From Hyphomonas sp. (GTDB lineage: Bacteria > Pseudomonadota > Alphaproteobacteria > Caulobacterales > Hyphomonadaceae), in the NCBI GenBank assembly GCA_020638455.1, contig JACKIK010000004.1, positions 1-64,000 on the forward strand: DNA of 64,000 nt, written 5' to 3'. How positions within the stretch are numbered: position 1 is the stretch's first letter; every line of letters starts with the position of its first letter. The translations under genes and the position numbers were made by a program. Under the pieces are notes generated by a model. The model was not told the DNA's origin. It ran no database searches and worked only from the letters and a program-made list of their open reading frames with translations. This document shows positions 24,592 to 33,885 of this stretch, in pieces.

Positions 24592-26223
24592 ATGACGCTC
24601 CCGATCGACAGCGATTTCCGGGCCCTCCTGACGGGCCCGGCGCAAGAGCCGCGTTCACGCAGCTCGCAGCCCGGCGGTGGCGCCGCCGGCTTTGCCGACA
24701 GTCTGTTGCAGGCCGGCCAGGCAGAACCCGACAATGACGATGCACGCCAGGTTCCGGATGCTCCGGCGGGCCAGACCGCTGCCTCGGCCCTGCTTGTAAA
24801 CCTGCCGGCCGAGGGCGGGCCCGACCAGGAAGCCGGCGAAATCGCAGGCCGGGCGGCGCCGGCAGGCGATGATGCCATGGCCCGGCAACCTCCCCTTCCC
24901 GACATTGCCGGGCGTGCGCCTGCGGTCGCCGCGGACGCGCCCCAGAGCGCCCATCACACGCAGGATACGGACGCCGCGTCCAGCCGCCTCAGATATTCAG
25001 GAAACGACACGCCGGTTGACCCTGAGCAGACACGCACGGATGGTGATGCAGACGCGCCGGACGCCGGCGCCGCTGTGCAGCAGGCTGCCACAGCGAACGT
25101 CACGCCTGCCTCATCCGATGCCACCGACAGGGTCGGTCCGCGGCCGGAGCAGATTGCCGATGCCGGGGCCGCGCAAGTCGCGACGGGGTCCGACGCGACC
25201 CGAACCGGCGCGGGCGTAGCGACGCCCTCCCCTGCGCAGCAGGTCGGCTCGACGGAGCCCGCACGCCGGGCAGGCGCCGGGACGAGAGCAGACGCCGGGA
25301 AGAACAACTCCGGGACCGCGGACCAGCCGGCCGGGACCGGCACGTCGTCGGTCGACGCTTCGTCCGCACCCGTACAGGCCGGGCACGATTCGCTCCAGGC
25401 ACTGGCCGGACAGGCGGCGACTACGGTTCCTCCGGCAAAGCCGGGCACGCAGTCCCAGCAGGATGGACGTGAGGCCAATGTCTCTTCGGCACAGGGCGTC
25501 GCAGCGCCTGGCAAGGCCCCGAACACCCAGCAGGCCCCCCGGGCAGTGGCACGCACAATTCTGGCCGAGAAAGCCGATGACATCGCCGGCACGGATGGAG
25601 CAAAAGCCCCATCGGCTGCCGCCAGAGGCTTTGAGACGGCCCTCAACGCTGTGACGCGATCCGATTCCGACCCGTCCGCGGCGGCAGCGCTCGCCACGGC
25701 CTCCCCTGCCCCGGCCGCTCCGGCCGCAACTGTTGTAACGCCGGTTGCGCAGGCGCCGCTTTCCATGGTGCCGGCCCACGCCCTCGTGACCGCCACACCG
25801 GCAGACGTCACCACACTGATCAATGACCACATGGCCTCATCGCCGGATCGGTCGGACCGGATCGTCGTGCAGCTCGACCCGCCCGAACTCGGCCGGATCT
25901 CGATCGATTTCCGGTTTGACGGCCAGGGCCTCCAGCATGTCACCATCACCGGTGAACGGCCGGAAGCCCTGCAGCAACTCCGCCTGATGCACCACGATCT
26001 CGTGCAGACGCTCGAGCGCAACGGCCTGTCCGGCGACAGCATGAGCTACCAGCAGCAGAGCGCCGGTCACCAGAACCCGCAGGGCAACCAGCCCCGCGCC
26101 TCGGCGGCCGCCAGCGCGCCGTCCGTACTTACCGATGCCGAGGCGGATGCCCCGGCGATTGTGCCACCGCGTAAGCCCCAGCAAACTGCAATGTCAGGCT
26201 CCGGCCTCGACATCCGACTCTGA
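24592..26223 (+). CDS. fliK: flagellar hook-length control protein FliK
   Basis: A 543-residue FliK. About the first 400 residues are low-complexity Ala/Pro/Gly/Asp-rich, as in the molecular ruler part of FliK. The C-terminal Flg_hook domain is clear: VVQLDPPELGRISIDFRFDG then HHDLVQTLERNGLSGDSMS. It measures hook length and switches FlhB. Start at 24592; an in-frame ATG 15 bases upstream is possible. flgD follows after 11 bases. Confidence 0.9.
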   Translation: MTLPIDSDFRALLTGPAQEPRSRSSQPGGGAAGFADSLLQAGQAEPDNDDARQVPDAPAGQTAASALLVNLPAEGGPDQEAGEIAGRAAPAGDDAMARQPPLPDIAGRAPAVAADAPQSAHHTQDTDAASSRLRYSGNDTPVDPEQTRTDGDADAPDAGAAVQQAATANVTPASSDATDRVGPRPEQIADAGAAQVATGSDATRTGAGVATPSPAQQVGSTEPARRAGAGTRADAGKNNSGTADQPAGTGTSSVDASSAPVQAGHDSLQALAGQAATTVPPAKPGTQSQQDGREANVSSAQGVAAPGKAPNTQQAPRAVARTILAEKADDIAGTDGAKAPSAAARGFETALNAVTRSDSDPSAAAALATASPAPAAPAATVVTPVAQAPLSMVPAHALVTATPADVTTLINDHMASSPDRSDRIVVQLDPPELGRISIDFRFDGQGLQHVTITGERPEALQQLRLMHHDLVQTLERNGLSGDSMSYQQQSAGHQNPQGNQPRASAAASAPSVLTDAEADAPAIVPPRKPQQTAMSGSGLDIRL

Positions 26224-26234
26224 GAGCAGGATCC

Positions 26235-26894
26235 ATGTCGACCGTCACATCCGCTACGAACACCGACACGTCCACAACCAACGGCGTGGCTTCAACTGCG
26301 ACGCAGGCGAATATCGGCGAGGAGTTCAACAGCTTCATCCAGCTGCTGACGGCGCAGGTTCAGAACCAGGACCCGCTGTCGCCGATGGACTCCACGCAGT
26401 TCGTCGAACAGCTCGCCACCTTCTCGACGCTTGAACAGCAGGTGCGCTCCAACGACACGCTGGAGTCCATCGCATCGATGATCAGCGACCTGCATTCGAT
26501 TGCGGCGACCGACTGGCTTGGCCAGAATGTCTCCGTCGAGTCCTCGTGGGTGCCGTATCAGAGCGAGCCGGTGAACTACACCGTGGACTTCCCCGAGAGC
26601 ATCTCGAAAGCCGTGCTCAACATCCAGGACTCGCAGGGCAATGTGGTGTTGACGGAGAACCTAGACATGTCCGCCGACAGTTTCTCCTGGGACGGACATA
26701 CGGACGCCGGCGGAACGTCACCGGATGGCATCTACCAGTTCGGCATCGATCTCTACCAGAGCGGCACCTATGTCGGCACGGTCGCGCCCCGCGTCCTGAC
26801 GACGGTCACCGGTGTCGGCAATGAGAACGGCACGCTGAAATTCGGAACCACGTCCAACCTGACGACGGATCTCGGCAACATCCGGAAAGAGTAG
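26235..26894 (+). CDS. flgD: hook capping protein FlgD
   Basis: A 219-residue FlgD, the scaffold cap on which hook subunits assemble. NSFIQLLTAQVQNQDPLSPMD followed by EQLATFSTLEQ is diagnostic of its N-terminus; the C-terminus has the FlgD Ig-like fold (WDGHTDAGGTSPDGIYQF). It converges with the FliL-like gene, 28 bases apart, without a visible terminator. Confidence 0.96.
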   Translation: MSTVTSATNTDTSTTNGVASTATQANIGEEFNSFIQLLTAQVQNQDPLSPMDSTQFVEQLATFSTLEQQVRSNDTLESIASMISDLHSIAATDWLGQNVSVESSWVPYQSEPVNYTVDFPESISKAVLNIQDSQGNVVLTENLDMSADSFSWDGHTDAGGTSPDGIYQFGIDLYQSGTYVGTVAPRVLTTVTGVGNENGTLKFGTTSNLTTDLGNIRKE

Positions 26895-26922
26895 GAATTT
26901 CCAGGCGTTGGTGCAGGCCGGA

Positions 26923-27513
26923 TCAGAGATCCTGCTTGCCCATATCGACGATCAGGACATTTTCGACACCTTCCGGAAGAACATTTTTCAGGTTCATCAG
27001 GATCATGGTGCGCATCGTCTCATAGCTTTCCACATTGCCGAGCGTACGCATCGTATCGCCATGGCTGCTGAGCTCGATCAGGGTGGTGTTGATATTGTCG
27101 CGCACCTTCGGTTCCATCGAGAAGAGCTTGCCGGAGATGTTTGAGTCGACTTCGAGGTTGATGTTGAGGATGACGAGGCTCTCGACGCGGTCTTCGCCCA
27201 TCAGTGGAATGACGAATTCGCGGGAGAACTTGAAATAGGTTACGTCGCCGGAGCTGGCGCCACCGCCACTGTCTCCGTGCCCCCCTCCCCCGCCGTGCGA
27301 GGAGGCTTCCTTTTTCTTCTTTTCCTTTTTTTCGTGGCCGGAGTCCTTTTCTCCGTGGCCACTCTCGCCGCCGGACTCATGTGAGGCAGCGGCTTCATGT
27401 CCACCACCGGCCGGTTTGGAAGATCCGCCCGAGCCACTCTTGAGGAAATTGCCCGCAATTCCCCCGACGACGATACAGACGACGGCAACAACGGCAGCGA
27501 TGATGTTCTTCAT
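26923..27513 (-). CDS. FliL-like protein with His-rich linker
   Basis: A 196-residue protein with one N-terminal membrane helix (about residues 3-23), a linker of about 65 residues rich in Gly, Ser, His, Glu and Lys (with six His residues) and a periplasmic FliL-like domain (about residues 90-196). It is a second FliL family member: the more usual FliL is at 44248-44781. Located between flgD and flgH, last gene of the flgF-to-fliL-like run. Possible stator or ring-associated role. Confidence 0.8.
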   Translation of the reverse strand: MKNIIAAVVAVVCIVVGGIAGNFLKSGSGGSSKPAGGGHEAAASHESGGESGHGEKDSGHEKKEKKKKEASSHGGGGGHGDSGGGASSGDVTYFKFSREFVIPLMGEDRVESLVILNINLEVDSNISGKLFSMEPKVRDNINTTLIELSSHGDTMRTLGNVESYETMRTMILMNLKNVLPEGVENVLIVDMGKQDL

Positions 27514-27523
27514 GTCTCCGCTC

Positions 27524-28234
27524 CTAGAATGGGAGGACCTTGTCGATCACTTTCGGAATGGCCCGGCGCCCCTGCATGCCGGTTGTGTCTCCCTGGTTCA
27601 CATAGGAGAGCTGGGCGTCCGCGATCTTGTCGTAGGTCACGGTGTTGGTCCGCGTGATATCCTGGGCGCGGATGACGCCGGAGACGCTGAGATAGCGGAC
27701 TTCGTTGCTGACCCGCGTCTGCTGGTATCCCTGGATGATCAGGTTGCCGTTCGGCTCGAGGCCGACAACCCGCGCAGCGAGCGTGAAAGTGATCTTCTCG
27801 GCCCGGTTCACGGCGCCGCTGCCTGAAAGGTCCGAATTGCGCGTATAGTCGATGCCGGGCGACAGGCTCGCCGATCCCGGCAGGGCCCGGTTGACCACTT
27901 CCGGAAGACCAAGCAGCGCATCGACGTTCATGTTCTCGCTCGATCCGCGCGAACGCGACAGCGAGCTGTTGAGGCTTGCCTTGTCGTCCATTTCTACGAT
28001 TACGGTCAGCAGGTCGCCGACAGCCTTGGCGCGCCGCATGCTGAGCAACGCGTTCGGCGAGGTGGCCCACAGCGATGGGTTGGGTTCGCCGTCCGTACCG
28101 GACGACAGCTCCGTCACGGGCTGGGTCCACTGTGCATAGGGCATTGGCGGCGGCGCCATTTCCTGTGCCTGCGGCTGGCTGGCACAGGCTGTCACGGCCC
28201 CGGCGAGAAGTGTCGTGTAGAAGAAGCTTTTCAT
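27524..28234 (-). CDS. flgH: flagellar L-ring lipoprotein FlgH
   Basis: A 236-residue L-ring protein in the outer membrane. The N-terminus has a lipobox ending in Cys17 (LAGAVTAC). LLTVIVEMDDKASLNSS and VSNEVRYLSVSGVIRAQDI are FlgH landmarks. The start ATG overlaps the flgA stop by four bases. No flgI follows; flgI is at 38595-39698 on the other strand. Confidence 0.95.
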   Translation of the reverse strand: MKSFFYTTLLAGAVTACASQPQAQEMAPPPMPYAQWTQPVTELSSGTDGEPNPSLWATSPNALLSMRRAKAVGDLLTVIVEMDDKASLNSSLSRSRGSSENMNVDALLGLPEVVNRALPGSASLSPGIDYTRNSDLSGSGAVNRAEKITFTLAARVVGLEPNGNLIIQGYQQTRVSNEVRYLSVSGVIRAQDITRTNTVTYDKIADAQLSYVNQGDTTGMQGRRAIPKVIDKVLPF

Positions 28235-28638
28235 TGTGCCAGTACCCATCCGCTTTCCTGCACGACGCCCTGAACAGTCTGTTTGGACGACTGGTTGAGC
28301 ACCGTAACCGTCTCATTCAGCCCGGCCTCGCCAAGCGCACGACCGGTCGTCGTGATTTCCAGCGCGCCATTGATGTATTTCAGCGTCACGACCTGGTTGC
28401 GCTTCACCAGCATCGGCGCCCGCGTGTTGTCCGGCGTAATCGCCTGGCCCTTGTAGACGGTGCGTCGCACCTCCTGGCCGATCAGCGGGTTTTCAGCGGA
28501 GACGGTGTCGCCCTCTTCCGTCGTGACATTTGCCAGGGTGACGCGGTCGCCGGCGCGGATCACGTCCGATGCTATGACGGCCGAAGCGTCGGCTGAGAGC
28601 GCGATGGCACCCACTGCAAGTGCTGCAAGCAAGCTCAT
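28231..28638 (-). CDS. flgA: P-ring assembly chaperone FlgA
   Basis: A 135-residue periplasmic chaperone for FlgI. An N-terminal signal peptide (about residues 1-20) is followed by a SAF domain (IGQEVRRTVYKGQAITPDNT, VKRNQVVTLKYING, EITTTGRALGEAGLNETVTV). It is short compared with enterobacterial FlgA (219), lacking the N-terminal extra domain. It lies four bases after flgG. Confidence 0.9.
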   Translation of the reverse strand: MSLLAALAVGAIALSADASAVIASDVIRAGDRVTLANVTTEEGDTVSAENPLIGQEVRRTVYKGQAITPDNTRAPMLVKRNQVVTLKYINGALEITTTGRALGEAGLNETVTVLNQSSKQTVQGVVQESGWVLAQ

Positions 28639-28642
28639 GGCG

Positions 28643-29428
28643 CTACCTCAACCGCGTTGTGGCCGCGAGCATCTCGTCGGATGCCGTGATCACTTTGGAA
28701 TTGAGTTCGTAACCGCGCTGGGCCTCGATCAGGTCTGAAATTTCCTTGACCACGTCGACCCCGGAATCTTCGAGGAAGCCCTGGCGGATATAGCCTGCCC
28801 CTTCCGTGCCCGGCACGACCTGCGACGGCGTTCCGGACGCCTCGGTCGCCCTGAACAGATTGTCGCCGAGCGCTTCGAGGCCCTTTTCGTTGACGAACCG
28901 GGTCAGCGACAAGGTGCCGATGGACTGGCCGGCCTGGCCGTCGGCGAAATAGGCCACCACTTCGCCATCCCGGCTGATGGTGATCTTCTGCGCATTGTCA
29001 GGAATGGTGATGCCGTCGGCCAGCGGATAGCCGTCCATGGTCACCATCTGGCCGTCGACACTGCGATTGAACTTGCCGTCCCTTGTGTACGCCGACTCGC
29101 CCGAGGGCAGCGTGACTTCGAAGAAGCCGGCGCCGTCGATGGCGAGATCCAGTTCCGAGTTCGTCTGGCGCAGGGATCCCTGCGTAATTTCCATTGAGAC
29201 GGTGGACGGACGCACGCCCGTGCCGATCTGAATCCCCGCCGGCACGGTCGTGCCCACCTGGGAGGTGAGTGTCCCCGGCGTCAGGTATTGCTGGTACATG
29301 AGGTCCGAAAACTCGGCGACGCGCGGACGATAGGCCGCGGTGCTCATGTTGGCGATGTTGTTGGAAATGACGTCGACCCGCAGCTGCTGCGCCGCCATCC
29401 CTGTTGCTGCAATCTGTAAGGACTTCAC
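28643..29428 (-). CDS. flgG: distal rod protein FlgG
   Basis: A 261-residue rod protein. VDVISNNIANMSTAAYRPR carries the N-terminal motif, FLEDSGVDVVKEISDLIEAQRGYELNSKVI the C-terminal one (split here: VDVVKEISDLIEAQRGYE). Starts at GTG with AAGGAGA upstream. Normal length. Rod protein that spans the periplasm and passes through the rings. Confidence 0.96.
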   Translation of the reverse strand: MKSLQIAATGMAAQQLRVDVISNNIANMSTAAYRPRVAEFSDLMYQQYLTPGTLTSQVGTTVPAGIQIGTGVRPSTVSMEITQGSLRQTNSELDLAIDGAGFFEVTLPSGESAYTRDGKFNRSVDGQMVTMDGYPLADGITIPDNAQKITISRDGEVVAYFADGQAGQSIGTLSLTRFVNEKGLEALGDNLFRATEASGTPSQVVPGTEGAGYIRQGFLEDSGVDVVKEISDLIEAQRGYELNSKVITASDEMLAATTRLR

Positions 29429-29475
29429 GCGTTTCTCCTTCCTGGATTTTCCGCTTCCTGAACTTTACGCTCCCA

Positions 29476-30183
29476 TCACTCACGTACCGCCGAGATCAAC
29501 TGGCCGATCCGGGAATCCTCCCGTTCGAGTACGGTCTGGCCGGCTTCATAGGCCCTCTGGACATCGATCATCCGCGCCATTTCCAGCACGGGCGAGACAT
29601 TCGATTGCTCGAGCGCACCCTGCACGATCGACGGATCGGAAATGTCCGTGTACCCGTCCGGCGCCGAGAAGTAGGTGTTCGAATCGCGCAGCAGGTCGCC
29701 ATTGGGCGTCACCACACCGATCTGCCCGAACTGGTCCGGACCGGACGAGAGGATGCCGTCCGCCGATATCGTCACGCTGGATATTTCCGGAGGGATCGTG
29801 ATCGGCGAGCCGCCCACGCCCATGACCGAATTGCCCATGGCGTCGACCAGGGTGCCATCGCCTGACAGCTGAAAGTGCCCTGCCCGTGTCAGGCGCGGCC
29901 CCTGCGGCGTCTGAACCGTGAAATAGCCATCGCCCTGGATGGCGAGATCGAACTGCCCGCCGGTCAGCTTCAACGCACCCTGCTGCAGTTCGAAGGCGTG
30001 CCCGGCAAGCCCGCCCATGGACAGCCCGCCATCCTCGCCCGTGTTCGCAAGGAATTCGGCGAAGACCGCGCGGTCGGACTTGTAGCCGGTTGTGCTGGAG
30101 TTCGCGAGATTGTTCGCGACCACCTGCATTTCATCCATCAGGCCCTGCTGGCGCGTGAGCGCGGCATAAACAGCGTTTGACAT
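29476..30183 (-). CDS. flgF: proximal rod protein FlgF
   Basis: A 235-residue rod protein. QVVANNLANSSTTGYKSDRAVF at the start and EMARMIDVQRAYEAGQTVLE near the end are the rod motifs. It overlaps the preceding periplasmic protein gene by one base and sits 47 bp before flgG. Confidence 0.95.
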   Translation of the reverse strand: MSNAVYAALTRQQGLMDEMQVVANNLANSSTTGYKSDRAVFAEFLANTGEDGGLSMGGLAGHAFELQQGALKLTGGQFDLAIQGDGYFTVQTPQGPRLTRAGHFQLSGDGTLVDAMGNSVMGVGGSPITIPPEISSVTISADGILSSGPDQFGQIGVVTPNGDLLRDSNTYFSAPDGYTDISDPSIVQGALEQSNVSPVLEMARMIDVQRAYEAGQTVLEREDSRIGQLISAVRE

Positions 30184-31925
30184 CAGTGGAATCCTCCTGA
30201 TTCCGGCGCTTGCGCGCTTGCAATCTCGAGCGGCGGGCTCGCTTCTGCGTCGCTGACGGACCGGCGAAGCGCTTCGATCCGTTGCACGCGGCGCACATGA
30301 TCCTCGCCCGTCAGATGCCGGGCCGCCTGATAGAAGCCCGCCGAGACGATCCAGTGGCCGCTCGCGGCGTCCTCCTCGATCAGCGCAAGGATGGTTTCCG
30401 GATCTTTCGGCAGCCGTGCCTCGAATTCTGCGAGCTTGCTGCGATCGTCGCTCCTGACGGCGCTCAGCGCCGCGAGGCGATTCAGCGCCTCGTCGTGCGG
30501 ATGGTGATCGGCCATGCTGTATACAGCGCCATAAGACCCGCGCCGGAAGGCGAGGCCCGCGACCCGTTCCGCGACCGGCGCATCCAGGTCCGCTTCTGCC
30601 GCGATCTTCTCGGCCAGCGCACTGAAGCCGAAATCGACGGCCCGGCCCGCGGCGAGATTGTAGAGGTGCGCACGTTCCGGAACGTCGTCGAGAATGGCCG
30701 GTCCGCCGGCCAGAAGCCCGATTGCGGCAAGGTTGCGGATGGATTCCGCGCTGCCGAGATCCCGCTGCAGGCTCGCGACCAGCTGGCGCTTCACTTCCGC
30801 CTGCCCCGCGCTGTTCTGAAGCGCCGGCGTGGCGGCGAGCTCGATGATCGGATCATACCTGGACCGCTCGCTGAGCTCGCGCAGGGCAAACTCGATGCTG
30901 GTCCCAAGGCTTGCGTCGCCGCTTCCAGTCTGGCCGAACTTGCGCATCAGCTCGCTGAGCAGCACGTCCTCGCGCACCGGGTCGAGCGGGGCATTCTGGT
31001 CAAGCAAGGCCGCCAGCGCCTGATCCTGGAATTGCGGATGGTCCAGATAGCCATGAACCTTCTCGCCGGCCGCCCGGTTGCCATCCTCGAACTCGACCAG
31101 CGCCTTGATGAACTGGAGGTCCTGCGACGCCGACATCTGCTCTTCGGTGAAGTCGGCGATCATGCGCCGCGCCATCGTTTTCTGGCCGGCCCGTACGAGC
31201 TCCGGAATGATGATCCCGGCAAGGTCGACCCGGAGGTGGAGGGGAAGCTTGCGGAAGTCGGTCACAAAATCGTTCAGCGTCACGGCGCCGCTGGCGTCCC
31301 CGGCGGCAAGCTGGGCTGCGGCGAGCCAGATCCCGTCCTCGGGCACGCAGGAGGCCTGCGCCTGGAAGACCTCGACATCCGGCACGCGCCGCCGCTCAAG
31401 CATGACGGCGAGGTTCTGCAGGACCTCCGCTTCCGGACTGTGCAGCTGTTTCAGCTCCATCAGCGCTTCGGAATACATGCCCAGCGTGATGTACGCCTTT
31501 GGCAACGCGAGGCCGTTCTCGCCTTCGTCCGTGCCATCGCCGTTCCGGAAGGCGTAGATATCCTGATACTGATGGAACTCGGCATAGTGTTCGAAATCGA
31601 GTGTGCCCGCGGCGGCGCAGACGGGCTTCACAGGGTCGGGCGTGACGCTTGCGGCGCGTTGCGGGATCGGTTCCACGGCAGCAGCAGGTGCCGGAGGCGC
31701 GTCGCCATGGCTGGCTTCCTGCGCGGGCGGTTTCTCGGGTGCGCCCTTCGGCGCAACCGGGGTCAGCAGGCCTTCGTCAAGGGCATCGCGCACGAACGAC
31801 TCGAGTTCGGTGGACAGGTCCTCCGGCGGCGCGCTGCGCTTCGCCTCGTCCCCCTCCCCTTCACGCGCAAAAGCCTGGGGAACCAGGCAGAGGCTGAGGG
31901 CCAGGATGCACGGCAAGCGTCTCAT
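30183..31925 (-). CDS. periplasmic helical-repeat protein in motA operon
   Basis: A 580-residue protein with a clear signal peptide (cut after about residue 20, VPQAFA), a Pro/Ala/Glu-rich linker (to about 110), and a long helical region that looks like TPR-type repeats. No known family was recognised. It overlaps motA by four bases and flgF by one. Rhizobia encode MotC, a periplasmic stator partner, whose chaperone MotE is also present here (45294-45935), so this protein may be a functional counterpart of MotC; there is no visible sequence match to MotC. Confidence 0.55.
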   Translation of the reverse strand: MRRLPCILALSLCLVPQAFAREGEGDEAKRSAPPEDLSTELESFVRDALDEGLLTPVAPKGAPEKPPAQEASHGDAPPAPAAAVEPIPQRAASVTPDPVKPVCAAAGTLDFEHYAEFHQYQDIYAFRNGDGTDEGENGLALPKAYITLGMYSEALMELKQLHSPEAEVLQNLAVMLERRRVPDVEVFQAQASCVPEDGIWLAAAQLAAGDASGAVTLNDFVTDFRKLPLHLRVDLAGIIIPELVRAGQKTMARRMIADFTEEQMSASQDLQFIKALVEFEDGNRAAGEKVHGYLDHPQFQDQALAALLDQNAPLDPVREDVLLSELMRKFGQTGSGDASLGTSIEFALRELSERSRYDPIIELAATPALQNSAGQAEVKRQLVASLQRDLGSAESIRNLAAIGLLAGGPAILDDVPERAHLYNLAAGRAVDFGFSALAEKIAAEADLDAPVAERVAGLAFRRGSYGAVYSMADHHPHDEALNRLAALSAVRSDDRSKLAEFEARLPKDPETILALIEEDAASGHWIVSAGFYQAARHLTGEDHVRRVQRIEALRRSVSDAEASPPLEIASAQAPESGGFH

Positions 31926-32788
31926 GCGGCGCGTTTCAGCTCCCGAATGGCCTGCTCGACTTCATCGAAGGTCGGCCTGAGACGGGACGGCGCATGGCGC
32001 CTCGCGACTTCCACGCAGATATTGACCGGGTTGTGGTGCAGGTTCGAGATCAGGATCTCGCCAATCGTCGCATAGAAGAAGTGCTCTTCCGTCCGGATGT
32101 CCTTCACCTTCTTTGCAAACGGGCCGACGATGCCGTAGGCGAGGAACACGCCCATGAACGTACCGACAAGCGCGCCGCCGATCATGCCGCCAAGGATCTC
32201 CGGCGGCTTATCGATGGCGGCCATGGTCTTGATCACGCCAAGAACGGCCGCGACGATGCCAAGCGCCGGCAGTGCGTCCGCCATGTTCTGCAGCGCGTGC
32301 GAGCCGTGCAGCTTGTCTTCGAGCAGCGCATCCAGCTGGTCTTCCATCAATTCCTCGACCTGGTGGACATTGTCGAAGTTCATGATCATCGACCGGATCG
32401 TGTCGCAGATGATCTCGGTGGCGTAATGGTCCTTCACGATCTTCGGATACTTCGAGAAGATGCTGGACTCTTCCGGCGCCTCAATATGAGATTCAACCTC
32501 TACGGGATTCTGCTTCAGCAGGTTCAGCAGTTCGTGCATCAGGCAAAGCAGGTCCTGATAGTCCGTCTTCTTCCACTTCGCGCCGGAAAAAACCGAGCCC
32601 ATATCGCCAAGCGCGTGCTTGATCGTATTCATGTCATTGGCAGCAAGGAACGAGCCCAGCGCCGCGCCGCCGATCATCATCCCCTCAAACGGCAATGCAT
32701 GCGTGATGATGTGCATCTTCCCGCCCGACAGCAGATAGCCGCCGAACACGAGCACGAGCGTCACCACTAGCCCCAGAATAGCATTCAC
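31922..32788 (-). CDS. motA: flagellar stator protein MotA
   Basis: A 288-residue inner-membrane stator subunit. Four helices near residues 2-22, 34-52, 166-188 and 206-226. LPALGIVAAVLGVIKTM and VGTFMGVFLAYGIVGPF are the conserved channel segments. motB is not in the operon; it is about 1.1 kb away on the other strand. The gene follows fliM by 29 bases. Confidence 0.96.
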   Translation of the reverse strand: MNAILGLVVTLVLVFGGYLLSGGKMHIITHALPFEGMMIGGAALGSFLAANDMNTIKHALGDMGSVFSGAKWKKTDYQDLLCLMHELLNLLKQNPVEVESHIEAPEESSIFSKYPKIVKDHYATEIICDTIRSMIMNFDNVHQVEELMEDQLDALLEDKLHGSHALQNMADALPALGIVAAVLGVIKTMAAIDKPPEILGGMIGGALVGTFMGVFLAYGIVGPFAKKVKDIRTEEHFFYATIGEILISNLHHNPVNICVEVARRHAPSRLRPTFDEVEQAIRELKRAA

Positions 32789-32817
32789 TGCCTAACTCCT
32801 TACCCCCGAAACGCCGG

Positions 32818-33735
32818 TCAGGCGCTTTTGAAATCTATCAGTTCCCGGACAAAGCTTTCCGAGACCGGCGTATGCATCTTGAGCGCGCGGTGCTTCTTCC
32901 AGACGCCCAGTTCACCGGAACCGATATCGACACTTCCCTTCAGCGTGCCGGCGCTCAGCAACAGCCGGCCCGGATCGACGCCCGCAAGCGGCAGGATCTG
33001 CCCCACTTCCAGCAGTGCACAATCGCCGACACTCATCGGCAACCGGCCAAGCACGCCGTCCAGCTCGATGCTGGAGGCACGTACGCTCTCGTTGAGCGAC
33101 TTCGGGCTGGCCGAATGGACCTCGGCCTTGCGGCGCACCTCGCGCTCCATGTATTCGCGCGCAAACCGCATCAGGAAGTCCAGCAGGAAGACGAAGCTGA
33201 TCCGGCTGACCTTGCCGTCGAAATCAAGGTCGACGTCCACCCGCATGTAGCGTGCGTCCTCACCCAGCGCGCCGGCCACGGCTGACGCGTCCTGCTGCAT
33301 CACGAAGCCGGAATAAACATCGTGCCCGCCGAGTTCTTCGGCAAGCTTCTGCCACAGGGACAGGACGGACTGTTCCGCGAGAAGCTTGAGGAACAGGCCG
33401 GAACCCGCGTCGAAACCGTCGGTATCCTGCTGCAGCCGCGCGGCAGCATTTCGAACGGCAATGTCCTGGTCGAGCTTGATCGCGCAGAGGCCCGGCGATG
33501 CTTCCGCCGAAAAGTAGAAGGCGTACGGGCTGTCGACCGAGATCTTGACCCCCTTCCCGCCGACAACCTTGCGTTCGGCAATGGAAGCCCCGCACTCAGC
33601 GCCCAGCGCCTCGCCGGCCCACGCCGCGACAAGGTCGCACATCCCGCTCCAGAAGGTGCGGATCTGCAGGAGTGTCGGCGGGATTCCCGTCGCCATCTCG
33701 ATTTTTTTTCGCAGCACCGCCGACACGGGGATCAC
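32818..33735 (-). CDS. fliM: divergent flagellar switch protein FliM
   Basis: A 305-residue C-ring protein. The C-terminal SpoA domain is visible (GRLPMSVGDCALLEVGQILPLAG then GSVDIGSGELGVWKKHRA); the middle domain is consistent with FliM but diverged. The N-terminus does not show the LSQxEIDxL-type CheY-binding motif, so response to CheY must work otherwise. Starts with GTG at 33735; codon 4 (GTG at 33726) is an alternative. It is upstream of motA in one operon. Confidence 0.7.
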   Translation of the reverse strand: MIPVSAVLRKKIEMATGIPPTLLQIRTFWSGMCDLVAAWAGEALGAECGASIAERKVVGGKGVKISVDSPYAFYFSAEASPGLCAIKLDQDIAVRNAAARLQQDTDGFDAGSGLFLKLLAEQSVLSLWQKLAEELGGHDVYSGFVMQQDASAVAGALGEDARYMRVDVDLDFDGKVSRISFVFLLDFLMRFAREYMEREVRRKAEVHSASPKSLNESVRASSIELDGVLGRLPMSVGDCALLEVGQILPLAGVDPGRLLLSAGTLKGSVDIGSGELGVWKKHRALKMHTPVSESFVRELIDFKSA

Positions 33736-33811
33736 CTACAGTCCAGGCCCATTATTAACCGCCACTGATGGTGTCTGACCGGTTGAAAAAGCATTAACAG
33801 GCCGGGCGAAC

Positions 33812-33826
33812 TTAACCTCTGGCTAA
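33812..33826 (+). promoter_or_regulatory. CtrA-like box in fliM/motB gap
   Basis: TTAA, seven bases CCTCTGG, CTAA: seven of eight positions of the CtrA consensus, in the 150 bp gap between divergent fliM and motB. Confidence 0.3.
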
Positions 33827-33885
33827 GCAACGATCCTTCATGGCTGTCTGGTATTCAGGCCCTTCGAATTGTCTTGGACGGAAGA

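Noticed and set aside
30210..32075. A 621-codon plus-strand open frame opposite the periplasmic protein and motA
   Set aside because: The minus-strand genes have a signal peptide, motifs and overlaps with neighbours; the plus-strand text is of low plausibility.
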